Positions 40,049 to 48,473 of a DNA stretch of 64,000 bases are shown here, piece by piece. The notes beneath the pieces are model-generated. The model ran no database searches. It worked only from the letters and a program-made list of their open reading frames with translations, and was not told the DNA's origin. The stretch lies in contig JACKEN010000015.1 of the NCBI GenBank assembly GCA_020632995.1, positions 112,214-176,213 of the forward strand, read 5' to 3'. The translations under genes and the position numbers were made by a program. How positions within the stretch are numbered: the stretch's first letter is position 1; each line of letters begins with the position of its first letter. The DNA comes from Deltaproteobacteria bacterium. Its GTDB lineage: Bacteria > Myxococcota > Kuafuiibacteriia > Kuafuiibacteriales > Kuafuiibacteriaceae.

Positions 40049-40422
40049 AACGCCGCGCCCGCCCCCGCGGCGTCGTAGCGCCAGCCGAGGTGCTGGCCGC
40101 AGCCCCCGCACTCCGCGACGCGCCACGCGAAGCCGGGGAACCAGGTGAACTCCTCGGTAGGCTCGCCCACCAGGCGCAGGTTCTCGGCCCAGCGCACCGT
40201 CACCACCCGCCGGAGCCAGCCCCCGGGGTTGGCGTAGACGCCCACCGCCCCGCCCTCCGCTGCGCTGAACACCGCGTCCTCGCGGCTGATCGCCGTCCCG
40301 CAGGCCCGGCACACCAGGGCGGGCGGGGCCTCATCCTGCGCCGGCGCCTCCCCCGAGCTCGGGGACCCCTCGACGCGGTCTGGGCCCGGCCCCCTCGATT
40401 TTCCTTCCCCCGACGGGGGCAT
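40012..40422 (-). CDS. CULT-domain protein (cereblon-like, tri-tryptophan pocket)
   Basis: A 136-residue protein. After a disordered N-terminus it has a zinc-binding fold with four Cys (C38-A-C-... wait-free spacing CRAC at 38-41 and CGGC at 105-108) and the segment FTWFPGFAWRVAECGGCGQHLGW. The three Trp (94, 100, 114) have the same 6 and 14 residue spacing as Trp380/386/400 of human cereblon, which cage thalidomide and cyclic-imide degrons. Small stand-alone CULT proteins are known in bacteria such as Magnetospirillum; their natural ligand is unknown. The ATG at 40422 is used; a GTG at 40455 would overlap the divergent mtaB start. It converges on the P450 with a 37-nt overlap. Confidence 0.88.
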   Translation of the reverse strand: MPPSGEGKSRGPGPDRVEGSPSSGEAPAQDEAPPALVCRACGTAISREDAVFSAAEGGAVGVYANPGGWLRRVVTVRWAENLRLVGEPTEEFTWFPGFAWRVAECGGCGQHLGWRYDAAGAGAAFYGLLVAAVARG

Positions 40423-40442
40423 CTCGGCTTTGGTGTCCAACC

Positions 40443-41801
40443 GTGGGTGCGCCACGACGCTACTTCGTACACACCTTCGGCTGCCGCGTGAACCAGGCGG
40501 ACTCGGCCCAGGTGGCCGCCGCCCTGGACACGGTGGACGCGATGGAGCGCACCACCTCCCACGCCGACGCCGACGTGGTGGTGCTCAACACCTGCACCGT
40601 CACCCACCGCTCCGACGCCGACGTGCGCAAGGCCGTCAAGCGCATCCAGCGTGAGAACCCGAGCGCGAAGGTGATCATCACCGGCTGCTACGCCCAGCGG
40701 GACCCCGAGGGCGCCGCCGCCCTGCCCGGGGTGGGGGCGGTGATCGGGAACGCCCACAAGTCGCGCCTACCGGTGGTGGCGAGCGACCTCATGACCCCCA
40801 CCGCGGCCCCGGAGGCCCGGGCCCCGGTGGTGATCCACACCCCGATGGACGGCGTCGATCCGGAGCTCCTCCCCGGGGTGGAGCCGGTGACCACGGTGCT
40901 GGATCGCACCCGGCCCTTCGTGAAGATCCAGGACGGCTGCGACGCGGTCTGTACCTACTGCATCATCCCCGCGGTGCGCGGGCGCGCCCGGAGCGCCACG
41001 CCGCAAGATGTCCTGCACGCGGTGCGGACCCTGGTCGACCAGGGCTACGTCGAGATCGTGCTCGCCGGCGTGCACCTCGGCACCTACGGCCGGGCCCTCG
41101 TACCCCCCATGGACCTCGGGGAGCTGGTGAAGCGGGTCCTCGACGTCCAGGGCCTGGTGCGCCTGCGCCTGAGCGCGATCGAGCCCATGGCCTTCCCGAT
41201 GGAGCTCGCCCGCGTCGCCGCCGCCGACCCGCGCCTCGCCCCGCACTTCCACCTCCCCCTCCAGAGCGGCTCGGATCGGGTGCTGAAGCGGATGGTGCGC
41301 CCCTACCGGGCCAAAGAGTTCGCGGAGCTCGTGGCGGAGCTGCGCTCCCATGTCCCCGACGCCTGCGTGGGCACCGACGTCATCGTGGGCTTCCCGGGCG
41401 AGGACGACGCCGCGTTCGAGGCGTCCGCCGCCTTCGTGGAGGAGGCCTCGGGCCTCGACTACGTGCACGTGTTCTCGTACTCGGACCGCGACGGGGTCCC
41501 CTCCACCCGGCTCGACGCCAAGGTGGACCCGCGCATCATCAAACAGCGGAGCACCGCGCTCCACGAGGTCAGCGCCCGCCTGTGGACCCGCTACGTGGAC
41601 GGGCAGGTGGGCCGGGTGCGGGCCGGGGTCAGCCTCGAGCGCGAGGGCGGGCTCCCCGGCGTGGTGGAGGTCCTGACCGACAACTACATCCCGGTCGAGG
41701 TCACCGGCGCGGCCCTCGCCCCGAACCAGGACGTGCGGGTCACGATCACCGAGCGGGTGGGGAACCGGGCCCGCGGTGTGCTTCAGAGCCTGCCGGCGTA
41801 G
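40443..41801 (+). CDS. mtaB: tRNA N6-threonylcarbamoyladenosine (t6A37) methylthiotransferase
   Basis: A 452-residue radical-SAM methylthiotransferase. The N-terminal UPF0004 domain supplies three cluster cysteines (TFGCRVNQADS, LNTCTVTHRSD, ITGCYAQRDP), and the SAM core has DGCDAVCTYCIIPAVRGRARS (C-x3-C-x2-C). The TxGCxVNQ form and the TCTVTHRSD phrase are those of MtaB rather than MiaB or RimO. It adds a methylthio group to t6A at position 37 of ANN-decoding tRNAs. The start is GTG 40443. It converges with the glycosidase-like gene (19-nt overlap). Confidence 0.92.
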   Translation: MGAPRRYFVHTFGCRVNQADSAQVAAALDTVDAMERTTSHADADVVVLNTCTVTHRSDADVRKAVKRIQRENPSAKVIITGCYAQRDPEGAAALPGVGAVIGNAHKSRLPVVASDLMTPTAAPEARAPVVIHTPMDGVDPELLPGVEPVTTVLDRTRPFVKIQDGCDAVCTYCIIPAVRGRARSATPQDVLHAVRTLVDQGYVEIVLAGVHLGTYGRALVPPMDLGELVKRVLDVQGLVRLRLSAIEPMAFPMELARVAAADPRLAPHFHLPLQSGSDRVLKRMVRPYRAKEFAELVAELRSHVPDACVGTDVIVGFPGEDDAAFEASAAFVEEASGLDYVHVFSYSDRDGVPSTRLDAKVDPRIIKQRSTALHEVSARLWTRYVDGQVGRVRAGVSLEREGGLPGVVEVLTDNYIPVEVTGAALAPNQDVRVTITERVGNRARGVLQSLPA

Positions 41802-43042
41802 AAGTCGTCGAGCAAGCGGCGTTGCGCCGAGGTGAGCACCCCCGCCAGCGCCGCGCCGCCCCGCAGGGCGGCCCGCTGCACGTCGGTGAGCTCCCGCGTG
41901 AACAGGGCGGCCTTCCTCAGCTCCCACTGGTGGGTGGCGTCGGTGAGCTCCGCCGCGCGACCGAGCGGCGCGGCGAGGTGGGTGCTGTGCTCGAGCTGCA
42001 AGCGCTCCTCCGCCGCCCACGGAAGAGCGCCAACGACCCGCGGCCCGCCCCCCGGCACGTGGCCGCGGATGAGGCCCTCGTCCACGAACGCGCCGCGCAG
42101 CCCCTCCGTCGCGGGCAGGAGCTCGAGCTCCCCGGCCCAGCCCTCGGGGCGCAGGCTACCCTGCGCGTCGAGGGGCAGCGGCACCGCGGCGACGCTTCGG
42201 GGCCCGTCGCGCTCGGTCGCCGCGTTGAAGGTGAGCCACGGCGCCTCGCCCACCCACGCGACGTGGGGCGCCTCCAACACCGCGTAGCGCCCGGGGGCGT
42301 AGGCGCCCACCCGCCGGTAGGCCGCCGCGTCGTCGAGGGCCCCCTCGATCGCGTACACGGTGAGGGCGGCGTCGCGGCCGGGCGGCCCGCTCCGGGCGCG
42401 GCTGGCCACCACCATGAAGGTGCCGCCGGCCCGGTCCTGGAACACGAACGGGTCCCGGAACATCGGCCGCCCCTCGCCCGCCTCGGTGACGTGCCACGCC
42501 GGGTCTGGCGCGAGCCGGAACTCGGTCCGGCGCACCCGCCACACCGCGTCCTGGACCCCGGGGGCCAGGCGCTCCCGCCGCAGCACCGCGAGCTGCACCG
42601 CCTCGGCGTGCTCGGGCGCGTCATCCAGCACCACCCGCGGCACCTCCAGACGGCGCCCGGTGTAGAACAGCGCGTACGCGGTGCCCTCCGCCCCCGCGCC
42701 GTTGGCGAGCCGGGTGCGCACCACCGAGCCACCGCCGGGCGCCGCGTCGTCGGGGCCCCGCGGGTTGGCCGAGAGCAGGTCGGGTTGCAGGATCTCGAAC
42801 CCCGCCTCGGCCCCGCCCTCCGCCTTGCGCAGCAGGGCCCACGCGCAGGCCGCCCCGTGGGTCCGCGCGGTCCAGCGCCTCCGCCAGCCCGCCCCGTGAT
42901 CGAAGAGCCCCGCGTAGAGCGGGCGGCCCGCCTCATCCTCCCCGAGCCGCCAGTGGTGTTGCAGGAGCCCATCCACCGGCCGCCCGTCCGGCCACACCAG
43001 CCGCGAGGTCTCCGCGCCCGGACTCCACTCCACGCCGCGCAT
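41783..43042 (-). CDS. hypothetical protein resembling five-bladed beta-propeller glycosidases
   Basis: A 419-residue protein without signal peptide. Several phrases recall clan GH-J/GH43-type propellers: MFRDPFVFQDRAGGTFMVVASRA (an RDP motif) and RYAVLEAPHVAWVGEAPWLTFNA (a position like the E-C/A-P motif), with WRLGEDEAGRPLYAGLFDHG near the N-terminus. I cannot assign all three catalytic acids with confidence, so the call is structural rather than enzymatic. The last 70 residues (LTDATHQWELRKAALFTRELTDVQRAALRGGA) are helical. It follows the HDAC-like gene after 11 nt and is the third gene of a dnaJ-led unit. Confidence 0.55.
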   Translation of the reverse strand: MRGVEWSPGAETSRLVWPDGRPVDGLLQHHWRLGEDEAGRPLYAGLFDHGAGWRRRWTARTHGAACAWALLRKAEGGAEAGFEILQPDLLSANPRGPDDAAPGGGSVVRTRLANGAGAEGTAYALFYTGRRLEVPRVVLDDAPEHAEAVQLAVLRRERLAPGVQDAVWRVRRTEFRLAPDPAWHVTEAGEGRPMFRDPFVFQDRAGGTFMVVASRARSGPPGRDAALTVYAIEGALDDAAAYRRVGAYAPGRYAVLEAPHVAWVGEAPWLTFNAATERDGPRSVAAVPLPLDAQGSLRPEGWAGELELLPATEGLRGAFVDEGLIRGHVPGGGPRVVGALPWAAEERLQLEHSTHLAAPLGRAAELTDATHQWELRKAALFTRELTDVQRAALRGGAALAGVLTSAQRRLLDDFYAGRL

Positions 43043-43053
43043 CGCGCGCCAGG

Positions 43054-44913
43054 CTACACCCTCCCGGTCAGATCCATCGAGTCGTCGACGTGCAGGCCGC
43101 GCTCCAGGTAGCTGGCCAGGGCAGCCCGCGCGGCCTGGCGGTAGGCATCCGACTCGAAATAGGCCACGAGCGCCTCGCTCACCGGCACCCCGTGCAGCTC
43201 CGGCTTCCACATGACCGGGGTGCCATCGGCCAGCTTCAGCACGCCCTTGTCCACCGCGGTGGAGGCCTCCGCCGGCGCGATGCCGGCGAGCACGGTGAGC
43301 AGCGCCCGGAAGCGCCCCTCGTAGATCGGGTCGAGGAAGTGGGCGTCGGACGAGCCGCCGAGCCCGTTGTGGAAGCGGGCGGGGCGCTCGAAGAGCCCGT
43401 GCAGGTGCAGGCGCCGGCAGGCTTGCACCAGGAGCTCCTGCATGTGGAGCGAGATCCCCAGGCCCGGGTGGCGCTGGCCCGGCAACGGCGGCTTGTCGAG
43501 GGTGAAGCCGCGGGTGGGGTCCTGCAGGAGCATCCACTCCACGAAGAGCACCTCCATCCGCTCGAGCTCCGGCACCACCGACGGGAGCCAGAGCCGCCGC
43601 ACCACCAGCTCGAGGAGCAGGTGCTCCTCCTCGGCCGGGGGGCGCCGCCCGAACATCCGCACCACCTGGTGGGAGGGGTCCTTGAAGTCGGTGTCCATGC
43701 GGAGCTTGTCGAAGCCCCGCTGGGTCACCGCGGCCATGATGCCGTAGCGCTCGAAGGCGAGCTCCACCCCCTGGGCGGAGTAGAAGTCCAACAGGCGCCG
43801 GCTCTTCCCGCCCCCGGTGAGGTCGCCGTAGACGTCCTCCTCGGTGATGTCGAAGGAGTCCTCCTCGCCCGTGAGGTCACCGGTGTCCAGCTGCCGCGCG
43901 ATGCGGGTGAAGTCGGTGCGCACGTCCACCCGGGGCACCCGCTCCACGTGGGCCACCCCGGCCAGCAGGTACCGGGCGAGGTAGAAGGACGAGATCCAGG
44001 CGAGCTTGCTGTAACCGCCGCCCAGCGTCACCACGAGCGAGGCGCCCAGGCCCGCCGCGGTGTCCACCACGAAGCGGTCCCGCACCAGGCACCCCTCGAG
44101 GCTCAGCCAGAACGAGCCCAGGCGATCGTTCGCGAGCACGTCGGTGCCCGCGATGTAGAAGATCAGCCCCGGTCGGTGCCGCTGCAAGGCAGACTGCAGC
44201 GTGGTCCGCAGGGCCGCGAGGTAGAGCCGGTCGGTCACCGTCCCCGTCAGGTGGATCTCGTGCTCGCTGCCCTCGAGGTGGGACCACACCGAGCCGTGGA
44301 TCGAGTACACGAGCACCGACGGGTCGTCCACGAACGCCACCGAGTTGCCGTTGCCCTGGTGGTAGTCGAGATCCACCACCGCGATCGGGCGGTCATAGCC
44401 CATCTGCCGGAGGGCACAGATCGCCACCCCGATGTCGTTGTAGACGCAGAACCCGGAGCCCTGCTCGGGCTCCGCGTGGTGGAAGCCGCCGCCGAGGTTC
44501 ATGCCGATGAACCCGCGGTGCGCCGCCGCGAGCCGCGCCGCCTCGACCGTGGCCCCCACCTGGCGCCGAGCGTTGGTGATGATCGGGTCGGTCTCCTTGA
44601 GGAAGTGCGCCTCGAGCCCGAAGACCCGCCCGAGGTACTCGGGGGACAGCGAGCGGTCCAGGTACGAGAGCGGGTGAAAGCCGGTCAACTCCGACATCGT
44701 GGCGAGGGGCGGGGTCCGCACGTCCTCGGACTTGAGCAAGCCCGCCTGCATCAGGCGCCCGAGGATCAGCTCGCCCCGCCGCGGCTCCACGTTGGCCACG
44801 CGGGCGGTGGCCTCCAGCAGGCTGAGGACGTAGTCGGGGTGGTACCAGATCCCGACCTCACCGGCCTCGAGGCGGGACCGGGCCCGCCGCCGCTGAAGGA
44901 GGCGCTGCAGCAT
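43054..44913 (-). CDS. histone deacetylase-like amidohydrolase with large C-terminal domain
   Basis: A 619-residue protein. Residues about 20-330 are an arginase/deacetylase fold with His145-His146 in GGGFHHAEPEQGSGFCVYND, zinc ligands Asp183 and His185 in DLDYHQGNG, Asp258 in AGTDVLANDRLG, and catalytic Tyr301 in LGGGYSK. All key zinc and catalytic residues are present, so it is probably an active deacetylase of acetyl-lysine, acetylpolyamine or a small molecule. The remaining about 290 residues (FDITEEDVYGDLTG, then LGISLHMQELLVQACRRLHLHGLFERPARFHNGLGGSSDAHF) are a domain I do not recognise. The gene lies 9 nt after dnaJ. Confidence 0.86.
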   Translation of the reverse strand: MLQRLLQRRRARSRLEAGEVGIWYHPDYVLSLLEATARVANVEPRRGELILGRLMQAGLLKSEDVRTPPLATMSELTGFHPLSYLDRSLSPEYLGRVFGLEAHFLKETDPIITNARRQVGATVEAARLAAAHRGFIGMNLGGGFHHAEPEQGSGFCVYNDIGVAICALRQMGYDRPIAVVDLDYHQGNGNSVAFVDDPSVLVYSIHGSVWSHLEGSEHEIHLTGTVTDRLYLAALRTTLQSALQRHRPGLIFYIAGTDVLANDRLGSFWLSLEGCLVRDRFVVDTAAGLGASLVVTLGGGYSKLAWISSFYLARYLLAGVAHVERVPRVDVRTDFTRIARQLDTGDLTGEEDSFDITEEDVYGDLTGGGKSRRLLDFYSAQGVELAFERYGIMAAVTQRGFDKLRMDTDFKDPSHQVVRMFGRRPPAEEEHLLLELVVRRLWLPSVVPELERMEVLFVEWMLLQDPTRGFTLDKPPLPGQRHPGLGISLHMQELLVQACRRLHLHGLFERPARFHNGLGGSSDAHFLDPIYEGRFRALLTVLAGIAPAEASTAVDKGVLKLADGTPVMWKPELHGVPVSEALVAYFESDAYRQAARAALASYLERGLHVDDSMDLTGRV

Positions 44914-44922
44914 GCCCCCATG

Positions 44923-46050
44923 CTACCAGCGTCGGACGGACCCCGAATACAACCGGGCCATGGCCTCGGCCGCTTCCTTGGTGCGCTCGGGCTCCTCGGG
45001 GCTGGGCAAGATCACCTGCAGCACCGCGTACAGGTCCCCCGCCGCGCGGCTCCCGTAGGCGGGGACGCCCTTGCCCTTCAAGCGCAGGCGCGCCCCGCTC
45101 TGGCTCCCCGGGGGCACCCGCAGCTTCACCCGGCCGTCCAGGGTGGGCACCTCGACCTCGGCCCCCAGGAGCGCCTCCGGCACCGTGACCGGCACCTCGA
45201 TGGTGAGGTCCGCGCCGGCGCGCGTGAGGTAGGGGTGCGCGCCCACCTCGACCCGGATCAGGAGGTCACCGGGCGGCCCGCCGCCCGGCCCCGGGGCCCC
45301 CTGCCCGGCGAGCCGGATCTTCTGGCCCGCCTCGACCCCGGGCGGGATCTGGACCTCGAGCCGCACCTCCTGCGGTCGAGAGCCCTGGCCCTGGCAGTCG
45401 GGGCAGGGCGGCCCCGCCACCCGACCGGAGCCGCCGCAGGCCCGGCACGGGATCCCGAGCTGCAAGTGGCCTTGCGCCATCTTCATGCGCCCGGAGCCCC
45501 CGCACTGGCCGCACACCGCGGGGGCGGCGCCGGCCCGGGTGCCCTTGCCCTGGCAGGTCGCGCAGCTCACCGGCTTGGTGAGGCGGAGCTTCTGCGGGCC
45601 GCCGCGCACCGCGTCCTCGAAGCTGATCAGGACGCGGGTCTCGATGTCCCCACCCCGACGGGGGCCGGACGGGCCATGGCGCTGGCCGCCCATCCCGAAC
45701 GGGTCCATCCCTCCGAAGAGGTCCTCGAGGTCCACCCCGAGCCCGCCCTTGCCGCCCGAGGGCCCGCGGCTCCCGGACCTGGCCCACTGCCGGTAGGTCT
45801 CGGCCTTCTGGGGATCCCAGCCGATGCGCTCGGCGTCATCCCCCAGCTCGTCGTAGAGCTTGCGCTTGGTGGGGTCTCCGACGATCTCGAACGCGCGGCC
45901 GACCTCCTTGAAGGACTCCTCGGCCTTCGCGTCGCCGGGGTTGCGATCGGGGTGGTGCTGACGCGCCAGGCGACGGTAGGCCCGCTTGATCTCCTCCTGG
46001 GAGGCGTCCTTGGAGACCCCGAGGACGTCGTAGTGCGAGCGAACACCCAT
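44923..46050 (-). CDS. dnaJ: DnaJ-type co-chaperone
   Basis: A 375-residue type A J-protein. The J-domain has YDVLGVSKDASQEEIKRAYRRLARQHHPDRNPGD with HPD; a Gly-rich linker follows (GGKGGLGVDLEDLFGGMDPFGMGG). The zinc region has four CxxCxGxG repeats (CATCQGKG, CGQCGGSG, CRACGGSG, CPDCQGQG), then the substrate-binding CTDs. It stimulates DnaK and holds unfolded proteins. It heads a unit with the deacetylase-like and propeller genes and no dnaK or grpE is near, so this is probably a secondary, specialised DnaJ. ATG 46050 is chosen because it begins the J-domain. Confidence 0.93.
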   Translation of the reverse strand: MGVRSHYDVLGVSKDASQEEIKRAYRRLARQHHPDRNPGDAKAEESFKEVGRAFEIVGDPTKRKLYDELGDDAERIGWDPQKAETYRQWARSGSRGPSGGKGGLGVDLEDLFGGMDPFGMGGQRHGPSGPRRGGDIETRVLISFEDAVRGGPQKLRLTKPVSCATCQGKGTRAGAAPAVCGQCGGSGRMKMAQGHLQLGIPCRACGGSGRVAGPPCPDCQGQGSRPQEVRLEVQIPPGVEAGQKIRLAGQGAPGPGGGPPGDLLIRVEVGAHPYLTRAGADLTIEVPVTVPEALLGAEVEVPTLDGRVKLRVPPGSQSGARLRLKGKGVPAYGSRAAGDLYAVLQVILPSPEEPERTKEAAEAMARLYSGSVRRW

Positions 46051-46106
46051 ACGAGGCGAAGCTAAACACCGCCCCGGGGCGTCAAACCGGGGCATACTCC
46101 GGGCCG

Positions 46107-46985
46107 TTGGGGCCCTGGCTCGCCGCCCTCGTGCTCACCGGCGCCACCGTGGAGGTCGCGCCGAACCCCTGCACCTCCAGCGTCGCGGTGAGCGCCGCGG
46201 TGCTGGCCCGCACCGACGCCGCGGTGCGGGTGATCCTGGTCCCCGAGGGCGAGGACCTCCTGCTCACCCTCCAGGCCCCCAACCACCCGCCCCAGACCCG
46301 CCCCCTCGGCCTGCGCCCCGGCGAGTGCCCGCTCGTGCCGGAGCTCGTGGCGGTCCTCACCGAGCGCTACGTCCGGGCCCTGCCCGCCTGGACCTGGGCC
46401 CCCCGAGCGGCGCCGATCCCCCCACCGCCGGCCTGGGCGAGCACGCCCCCCCGGCCCCTCGGGCTGGCCGGGCGGCCCCGGTGGGAGACCCGAGTGGGGC
46501 TCGAGGCGGGGGGCGGGGCCGGGCTCCCCACCCCGGACCTCGCCCTGCGCCTGCGCGGGCACCTCGTGGCCCACCACCACGGCGGCGACGGGCCGCGGCC
46601 CGGGGTCGGGGTCTTCGTGGCGGTCAGCGTCAGCCCCCGCCTCGGCTTCGGCTCCGACGGGGCCATCACCCTGCTCGCCCCCGCCGCGGGGGTCACCGGC
46701 AGCCTCGAGCTCGGGCGCTTCCGAGCCACCGTCGGGCTGGCCGGGGGCCTGCTCGCGGCGTGGGCCCGGGGGTTCGAGCGGGCGAGCAACACCGTGGATC
46801 CCCTGCTCGAGGCCGAGCTGCGGCTCCGCGCGACCCTGGTCGGGCCGCTCTACGGGGGCCTCTCGGCCCAGGTCCCGCTCCTCGGGCACCGCTTCACCCG
46901 AGCCGACGAGGGGGTGGCCCGGCGCACCGCGCCGCTCACTTTGGGCCTCTTCCTCGGGGTGGAGCAGATCCTGGCGTTTTTCTGA
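46107..46985 (+). CDS. hypothetical exported protein, probable outer-membrane beta-barrel
   Basis: A 292-residue protein read from TTG 46107, with a short hydrophobic N-terminus (PWLAALVLTGATVEVAP) that may be a signal peptide. The C-terminal 160 residues alternate Gly and hydrophobics (RVGLEAGGGAGLPTPDLALRLRG, VGVFVAVSVSPRLGFG, LLAPAAGVTGSLELGRFRATVGLAGG) and end in LGVEQILAFF, as barrels do. A Pro-rich linker (PRAAPIPPPPAWASTPPRP) precedes the barrel. It is the first of four co-directional genes including an ECF sigma factor, mirroring the 3-6 kb locus. No family recognised. Confidence 0.6.
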   Translation: MGPWLAALVLTGATVEVAPNPCTSSVAVSAAVLARTDAAVRVILVPEGEDLLLTLQAPNHPPQTRPLGLRPGECPLVPELVAVLTERYVRALPAWTWAPRAAPIPPPPAWASTPPRPLGLAGRPRWETRVGLEAGGGAGLPTPDLALRLRGHLVAHHHGGDGPRPGVGVFVAVSVSPRLGFGSDGAITLLAPAAGVTGSLELGRFRATVGLAGGLLAAWARGFERASNTVDPLLEAELRLRATLVGPLYGGLSAQVPLLGHRFTRADEGVARRTAPLTLGLFLGVEQILAFF

Positions 46986-47007
46986 CGAAAGCGGGCCCCC
47001 GGCGGGC

Positions 47008-47595
47008 ATGCGGGATCGTAGAGACTCGGTGGTCGTGTCCGAGACGGAGAGGGTAGGCGCGGTGCCCCCGGGTGCTGGCGATGACGTCGGTCGTCTGTTC
47101 GACGAGCACGCCGCGTTCTTGCTCCGGATCGTGGGCCGCATGGTGGGCAGCCCCGACCAGGCGGAGGACGTGGTGCAGCGCGTCTTCCTCATCGCCCACG
47201 AGAAGCGGGCGAGCCTGGCCGACCACAGCGAGATCCGGGGCTGGCTGTACCGGGTGGCGATGAACGTCACCCGGCACGAGCGGCGCGCCTTCGCCCGAAG
47301 GATGCGCCTCTCGGAGGCCCTGTCCGAGGCCCCGGAGGGCCCGGGGCCCGAGGACCCCGCGTCGCAGCTCGAGACGGCCCAGGCGAGCGCCCGGGTGCGT
47401 GCGTGTGTGGCCAAGCTGCCGTTCGATCAACGGGAGGTGTTCGTGTTGTACGAGCTGGAGGAGTTGCGAGGTGGGGAGATCGCGGCCATCCTGGAGATCC
47501 CCGAGAACACGGTGTGGAGCCGGCTGCGGCTGGCCCGGGCGCGCTTCAAGCGGGCCTGGCTGGCCTCGGGAGAGGGCGCGAGGGCGAAGCCATGA
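47008..47595 (+). CDS. ECF RNA polymerase sigma factor
   Basis: A 195-residue ECF sigma: region 2 at LFDEHAAFLLRIVGRMVGSPDQAEDVVQRVFLIAHEKRA and region 4 at LPFDQREVFVLYELEELRGGEIAAILEIPENTVWSRLRLARARF. The ATG at 47008 follows the upstream gene by 22 nt; a GTG at 47035 is an alternative. The downstream gene starts inside its stop codon (ATGA) and has one membrane segment, fitting a sigma/anti-sigma pair. The putative regulon may include the neighbouring envelope proteins. Confidence 0.92.
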   Translation: MRDRRDSVVVSETERVGAVPPGAGDDVGRLFDEHAAFLLRIVGRMVGSPDQAEDVVQRVFLIAHEKRASLADHSEIRGWLYRVAMNVTRHERRAFARRMRLSEALSEAPEGPGPEDPASQLETAQASARVRACVAKLPFDQREVFVLYELEELRGGEIAAILEIPENTVWSRLRLARARFKRAWLASGEGARAKP

Positions 47596-48473
47596 GAGAA
47601 CCGCTGCGGCTCCGCCATGATCCCGAAGCGCCTGCCGACCTCAGGCGCGCGCTCGACGCCGAGGCCCGCTTCGCGCTCCCCCACGACCTGGCCCGTGTGA
47701 AGGCTGGGTTGACGGCGGCGGTGGCGGCCGGCGTACGGCCGGAGCGCTCCGCAGGCTGGAGCGGGCCCGGGCTCGTCACCGGCGCGGTGATCCTCGCCGC
47801 CGTCGGCGCCTACAGCCTGTGGGGCGACGCGCCCCCGGCTCCGGCCTCGGCCCGGGTGGAGGCGCCCGCGCCCGCGGCGCCGACCCCCGTCGCGGTGGCC
47901 GCATCCGACGGCGCTGCGACGGAGGCCGTGTCGACGGCAGCCGCGCCGACGGAGGTCATGCCGACGGAGGTCACGCAGGCAGGGTCGACGCCACCCGTGG
48001 TCGCGCAGGCGGCGGCCCCGCACCCCGCCCGTCGCGCACGCCCGCTCCCCGCCGCACCTGCCGCGCCCCCCGAGCCCTCCGGCCTCGCGGCGGAGCTCAC
48101 CAGCTACCAGCAGGCGCAGGCCGCGCTGAGCGCTGGCCGCTACGGCGAGGCGGCGGAGGCCTTCGCCCGACACCGCGCCACCTTCCCCGGCGGCCGCCTC
48201 GAGCGCGAGGCCGCCCTCGGTCACCTCGAGGCGCTGCACCGGGCCGGCCGCGCGGACGCCGCGGTGGCCCAGGCCAAGGCCCTCCTCGGCGCGCCGGGCC
48301 TGGCCGGGCGCCGGGCCGAGGTGCTGCGGGTCCTCGCCGAGGCCGAGGTCCTGCGAGGCCGGTGTGACGAGGCGCGGGCCGCCTTCGAGCAGGCCAGGGA
48401 GGCGGGGGCAGACATCACCGAGGACGCCGTGCAAGGTGCCCTGCAGGCGTGCGCGAGGAGGTCCCCCCGTTGA
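47592..48473 (+). CDS. single-pass membrane protein with C-terminal TPR-like region, putative anti-sigma partner
   Basis: A 293-residue protein. The N-terminal 55 residues are cytoplasmic (LRHDPEAPADLRRALDAEARFALPHDL), a membrane segment lies at about 60-77 (GLVTGAVILAAVGAYSLW), then an Ala/Pro/Thr-rich linker to about residue 180. Two to three TPR-like helical hairpins follow (YQQAQAALSAGRYGEAAEAFARHRATFPGG, LEREAALGHLEALHRAGRADAAVAQAKALL, VLRVLAEAEVLRGRCDEARAAFEQA). Coupling to the sigma gene by ATGA suggests that it restrains that sigma factor; the periplasmic TPR part could sense partners. Anti-sigma function is inferred. Confidence 0.68.
   Translation: MREPLRLRHDPEAPADLRRALDAEARFALPHDLARVKAGLTAAVAAGVRPERSAGWSGPGLVTGAVILAAVGAYSLWGDAPPAPASARVEAPAPAAPTPVAVAASDGAATEAVSTAAAPTEVMPTEVTQAGSTPPVVAQAAAPHPARRARPLPAAPAAPPEPSGLAAELTSYQQAQAALSAGRYGEAAEAFARHRATFPGGRLEREAALGHLEALHRAGRADAAVAQAKALLGAPGLAGRRAEVLRVLAEAEVLRGRCDEARAAFEQAREAGADITEDAVQGALQACARRSPR

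Noticed and set aside
43054..44913. Inactive deacetylase because the second His of the DxDxHH motif is Gln
   Set aside because: The zinc ligands Asp183, His185 and Asp258, the His145-His146 pair and Tyr301 are all present; the substituted position is not a metal ligand.
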